From Dokdonella_A sp040002595 (GTDB taxonomy: Bacteria; Pseudomonadota; Gammaproteobacteria; Xanthomonadales; Rhodanobacteraceae): a DNA stretch of 7,203 nucleotides. The notes below the pieces were generated by a model. That model worked only from the letters and a program-made list of their open reading frames with translations. It searched no databases and was not told where the DNA came from. Made by a program: the position numbers and the translations under genes. This document shows, piece after piece, positions 4,276-7,203 of this stretch. The stretch spans positions 1 to 7,203 of the forward strand of contig JBDUED010000129.1 in assembly GCA_040002595.1 (NCBI GenBank), in the 5' to 3' direction. Numbering within the stretch: position 1 is the first letter of the stretch; every line of letters starts with the position of its first letter.

Positions 4276-6966
4276 TTCAAATTCACTCTCTTCGCAGCCG
4301 CGGTTCCGGCCGCGCAACGGGCCCATGACGAAGGGCGCCGCAGCGACCAACCCGCACATCGGTTGCTCCAGTTCGTGCGTCTCGACGGCGCCGCTGCGCT
4401 GGCGCGCATGGGCGTCAGCGGTGAAGGCTTGTCTGCGCAAGAAGTTGCAACGCGCATCGAGCACTACGGGCCGAACGTCGTCGCGCAGGAACGGAGGAAA
4501 TCCTTCTTCGCGGAAATCGCCCATCGTTTCTTCACCAACCCGATCAACATCCTGCTGACCGTACTGGCGGTCGTGTCGTATATCGGGGACGACGCGGTAG
4601 GCGCGGCGATCATGCTCGCCATGGTGTTCATGGCGGTGTTCCTGTCGTACTTCCAGGAAGCGCGCAGCGGCCGCGCGGTGGAGCAGTTGCGCAGGCTTGT
4701 CAGCAATACCGCGACCGCGCGCCGCGTCCCGCGGTCACTCGACGTCGACGATGCGGATGCTGCGACGGTTCCGCCCATGGCTGCGGGAAAAACCGAAATC
4801 CCGATCGAGCAACTCGTTCCGGGCGACGTGGTGCATCTGTCCGCTGGCGACATGATTCCAGCCGACTTGCGCCTGCTCGGCGCGAAGGATTTGTTCATCA
4901 ACCAATCGGCGTTGACCGGTGAATCGATGCCGGTCGAAAAATTCGCCGGCATCGATGTGGACGCCAGCGTGCCGCTCGAATCGCGCAACCTGTGCTTCAT
5001 GGGCAGCAACGTGATCAGTGGCAGCGCGACGGGACTGATCGTCGCGACGGGCGCCCACACCTATTTCGGAGCACTGGCTGGATCGCTGACCGGTGCGCGC
5101 GCGCCGACCAGCTTCGACAGGGGCGTGCAGCGTTTTGCGTGGCTGATGATCCGCTTCATGGCGGTGATGGTGCCGCTCGTGTTCGTGGTCAACGGATTGA
5201 CGAAGGGCGACTGGTTGCAGGCGTTGATGTTCGCTGTCGCAGTCGCGGTCGGACTGACGCCGGAAATGCTGCCGATGATCGTCACCATCAATCTCGCCAA
5301 GGGCGCGATGGCGATGGCAAAGAAGGATGTGATCGTCAAGCGCCTCAACGCGATCCAGAACTTCGGCGCAATCGACGTGTTATGCACGGACAAGACGGGC
5401 ACGTTGACGCAAGACAAGGTGATCCTCGAACGGCATGTCGATATTGCCGGCAACGACGATGTCAACGTGCTCGAATTCGCCTATCTCAACAGCCATTATC
5501 AGACCGGACTCAAGAACCTGCTCGATGTCGCGGTGCTCGACCGTGTCGACGCGGAAACACGCCAGCGCCTGCAGGGTGAGTACACCCTGGTCGACGAGGT
5601 TCCGTTCGATTTCACGCGTCGGCGCATGTCGGTGATCGTCACCGACCGCGCCGGTCGCCACTTCCTGATTGCCAAGGGCGCGGTGGCCGAGACGCTGGGT
5701 ATCTGCAGCGGGGTGCGCACGGCGGAAGCGGCACATCAGCAGTCACCCGATGGATTCGAGCAAGTACGCGATGTCGCGCGCGACATGAATGACGATGGTT
5801 TCCGCGTGATTGCGCTGGGCATGCGCGAGATCGAAGCGAAGGCAGCGTATTCGCTGCGCGATGAAACCGGCCTGACCCTGATGGGCTTCATCGCGTTCCT
5901 CGATCCACCCAAAGACAGCGCCGCCGAGGCGATCAGGGTGCTGAATGAAAATGGGGTCGCGGTGAAAATACTTACCGGAGACAACGATGTCGTCACCCGC
6001 AACGTGTGCCGCCAAGTCGATTTCAAGGTCGAGCGTTATCTGGTCGGTCCGCAGATCGAGGCGATGAGCGACGAGGAGCTGACTGTTGCAACGCGCGATA
6101 CCCAGGTTTTCGCACGTCTCAATCCGCAGCAGAAGGTACGTGTGATCGAAGCCCTGCATCGCGATGGACACGTTGTCGGCTTCATGGGTGACGGCATCAA
6201 CGACGGCCCTGCACTGCGTGCGGCCGACGTTGGCATTTCGGTCGACACCGCCGTCGATATCGCAAAAGAAGCCGCCGACATCATCCTGCTGGAAAAAAGC
6301 CTGCTGGTACTGGAGGAGGGCGTGCTCGAAGGGCGCAAGGTGTTCGGCAATATCCTCAAATACATCAAGATGACCGCAAGCTCCAACTTCGGCAACATGT
6401 TCAGCGTGCTCGGCGCCAGCGTGTTCCTGCCGTTTCTGCCAATGGTTGCGGTACAGATCCTGCTCAACAATCTTCTCTACGATTTCTCGCAGACCTCGGT
6501 CGCCACCGATGAGGTCGACAAGGAATACCTGGCGTCCCCGCGGCAATGGGACATGCGCGCCATCACGCGCTTCGTGTTGTTCATCGGCCCGATCAGCTCG
6601 GTTTTCGATTACGCGATGTTCGCGGTCATGTGGCTTGTGTTCAAGGCAAATTCGCCCGAGCATGCAACCCTTTTCCAGACCGGCTGGTTCGTAGAATCGC
6701 TGCTCTCGCAAACCTTGGTCGTGCACATCATCCGCACCGGCAAAGTTCCGTTCATGGAAAGTCGCGCGAGCCTTCCGTTAACCGTCACCGGCGTGGTGAT
6801 CTGCCTGATTGGTGGGTTGCTGCCGTATTCGCCGCTGGCTGGAAAATTCGGATTCGTGCCTTTGCCTGCGCTGTACTGGTTGTATCTCACGGCGATCATC
6901 GGCGCATACCTGCTGCTGACGCAGTTCGTGAAGGTGCGCCTGATCCGGCGTTTCGGGCTGCTGTAG
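4273..6966 (+). CDS. mgtA: Magnesium-transporting P-type ATPase (MgtA/MgtB, P3B)
   Basis: Inner-membrane ATPase that imports Mg2+ under limitation. The 897-residue length matches E. coli MgtA (about 898), and the MFK start matches as I remember it. Order: cytoplasmic N-terminus (1-88), M1-M2 (about 90-126), actuator domain with LVPGD (181-185) and TGES (215-218), M3-M4 (about 290-336) with GLTPEMLP (327-334), phosphorylation site DKTGT (373-377, Asp373), nucleotide-binding KGA (468-470), LDPPK (543-547), LTGD (567-570), hinge GDGIND (639-644), then C-terminal helices from KMTASSNFGN (699-708). Stretches LNSHYQTGLKNLLD and IIRTGKVPF strongly favour MgtA/MgtB over Ca2+ or Na+/K+ pumps. GGAAG (4263-4267) is a modest ribosome-binding site and the start codon lies in a predicted stem. 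The hinge reads GINDGPAL where GINDAPAL is usual. No mgtC or phoPQ is in view. Confidence 0.95.
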   Translation: MFKFTLFAAAVPAAQRAHDEGRRSDQPAHRLLQFVRLDGAAALARMGVSGEGLSAQEVATRIEHYGPNVVAQERRKSFFAEIAHRFFTNPINILLTVLAVVSYIGDDAVGAAIMLAMVFMAVFLSYFQEARSGRAVEQLRRLVSNTATARRVPRSLDVDDADAATVPPMAAGKTEIPIEQLVPGDVVHLSAGDMIPADLRLLGAKDLFINQSALTGESMPVEKFAGIDVDASVPLESRNLCFMGSNVISGSATGLIVATGAHTYFGALAGSLTGARAPTSFDRGVQRFAWLMIRFMAVMVPLVFVVNGLTKGDWLQALMFAVAVAVGLTPEMLPMIVTINLAKGAMAMAKKDVIVKRLNAIQNFGAIDVLCTDKTGTLTQDKVILERHVDIAGNDDVNVLEFAYLNSHYQTGLKNLLDVAVLDRVDAETRQRLQGEYTLVDEVPFDFTRRRMSVIVTDRAGRHFLIAKGAVAETLGICSGVRTAEAAHQQSPDGFEQVRDVARDMNDDGFRVIALGMREIEAKAAYSLRDETGLTLMGFIAFLDPPKDSAAEAIRVLNENGVAVKILTGDNDVVTRNVCRQVDFKVERYLVGPQIEAMSDEELTVATRDTQVFARLNPQQKVRVIEALHRDGHVVGFMGDGINDGPALRAADVGISVDTAVDIAKEAADIILLEKSLLVLEEGVLEGRKVFGNILKYIKMTASSNFGNMFSVLGASVFLPFLPMVAVQILLNNLLYDFSQTSVATDEVDKEYLASPRQWDMRAITRFVLFIGPISSVFDYAMFAVMWLVFKANSPEHATLFQTGWFVESLLSQTLVVHIIRTGKVPFMESRASLPLTVTGVVICLIGGLLPYSPLAGKFGFVPLPALYWLYLTAIIGAYLLLTQFVKVRLIRRFGLL

Positions 6967-7023
6967 AGCCGGGCGTCGGGTTGCGATTGCGTTGCGACAC
7001 CCCATTTCGAGCCGTATCACGAT

Positions 7024-7050
7024 TTGAGACGCCGGCGCGCACACTATCCC
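7024..7050 (+). promoter_or_regulatory. Candidate promoter just before the Lhr-like gene
   Basis: TTGAGA (7024-7029) and TATCCC (7045-7050) are 15 bp apart, short but tolerable. The octamer CACTATCC (7042-7049) also occurs at 4028-4035 in the candidate mgtA promoter, which mildly supports both. The -10 element ends 1 nt before the ATG at 7052, so transcription would start at or just inside the gene and give a leaderless message. The rest of the gap from 6967 holds TTGCG three times (6981, 6987, 6992) and only weak hairpin potential with no T tract, so I do not call a terminator for mgtA. Confidence 0.25.
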
Positions 7051-7051
7051 G

Positions 7052-7203
7052 ATGTCGCTCGAAACCTTTCATCCCGCCGTCGCTGCCTGGTTCCGCGATG
7101 CATTTGCCGCGCCGACACCGGCGCAAGAACAGGCGTGGCCGGCGATTGCGGCGGGGCAAAACACGCTGATCGCGGCGCCGACCGGCTCGGGCAAGACCTT
7201 GGC
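7052..7203 (+). CDS. lhr: Lhr-like DEAD/DEAH ATP-dependent helicase, N-terminal fragment
   Basis: The first 50 codons of a gene cut off by the window end. The start reads MSLETFHPAVAAWFRDAF, followed by the Q-motif-like APTPAQEQAWPAI (20-32) and Walker A APTGSGKT (42-49, Lys48). The HPAVAAWF opening, the TPAQ segment and the short distance to the P-loop are typical of large Lhr-family superfamily 2 helicases, which translocate on single-stranded nucleic acid in DNA repair. Only motif I is present, so another DEAD/DEAH helicase remains possible. ATG 7052 is the first start codon after the in-frame TGA at 7025-7027. No Shine-Dalgarno sequence is visible, consistent with a leaderless transcript or weak initiation. 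Confidence 0.8.
   Translation, partial: MSLETFHPAVAAWFRDAFAAPTPAQEQAWPAIAAGQNTLIAAPTGSGKTL

Noticed and set aside
3909..4457. 182-codon minus-strand frame spanning the lpxK-mgtA gap
   Set aside because: It is the longest frame across the gap, but it runs into the mgtA N-terminus in antisense, is low-complexity Ala/Arg/Ser-rich and matches nothing I recognise.
4058..4558. 166-codon plus-strand frame starting in the repeats and overlapping mgtA
   Set aside because: Overlaps mgtA out of frame by nearly 290 nt, with Arg/Ser/Pro-rich shadow composition; mgtA has clear homology from its own start.
5743..6726. 327-codon minus-strand open frame opposite mgtA
   Set aside because: Antisense shadow of the conserved ATPase domain; composition is His/Asp/Gln-rich and no family is recognised.
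6974..7002. Intrinsic terminator after mgtA
   Set aside because: GTCG/CGAC and GGGT/ACCC can pair only weakly around a large loop, and there is no T tract.
1..7203. CRISPR arrays, tRNA or rRNA genes, insertion sequences, integrase attachment sites
   Set aside because: No long regularly spaced direct repeats, cloverleaf-like segment, transposase frame or terminal inverted repeats were found on reading both strands.

Overview
The window reads as chromosomal DNA of a Gram-negative, GC-rich gammaproteobacterium. The lipid A genes msbA and lpxK sit directly behind an ExbB/ExbD pair, an order I associate with the Xanthomonas/Lysobacter/Rhodanobacter side of the class. That placement is inference from gene order, base composition and protein resemblance; no search was run. 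All recognised genes are on the + strand.

Positions 14-3897 form a tightly packed operon-like block. It runs exbB-type proton channel, exbD-type partner (8 nt gap), msbA (4 nt overlap, GTGA) and lpxK (1 nt gap). LpxK adds the 4'-phosphate that completes the lipid IVA core of lipid A, and MsbA flips core-lipid A across the inner membrane. The ExbB/ExbD pair supplies proton-motive-force-driven work across the periplasm for a partner not visible here. The usual gammaproteobacterial followers of lpxK (a Trm112-like gene and kdsB) are absent; the block ends with two small hairpins.

Positions 3898-4272 are a 375 nt gap before a full-length mgtA-type Mg2+ P-type ATPase gene (4273-6966), and this is the most interesting stretch. 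In order it holds a possible promoter (TTGCCG-17-TATCCT), three imperfect copies of CTTGTCAGATC at a 16-17 nt period, and a strong Shine-Dalgarno sequence (GGAGGT) 6 nt before a 20-codon GTG reading frame. The last 50 nt fold into a stem that pairs the whole mgtA start codon. The 5' arm of that stem can instead pair with a segment inside the small reading frame, or with one just after it. This is the layout expected of a leader-peptide/RNA-switch system controlling a Mg2+ transporter. It lacks a PhoP box, an M-box and the proline-rich mgtL peptide of enteric bacteria, so it may be an independent solution. The whole model is inference from pairing read by eye.

Positions 6967-7051 are a short gap with a possible promoter whose -10 element almost touches the next start codon. 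Positions 7052-7203 are the first 50 codons of a large DEAD/DEAH helicase resembling Lhr, cut by the window edge.
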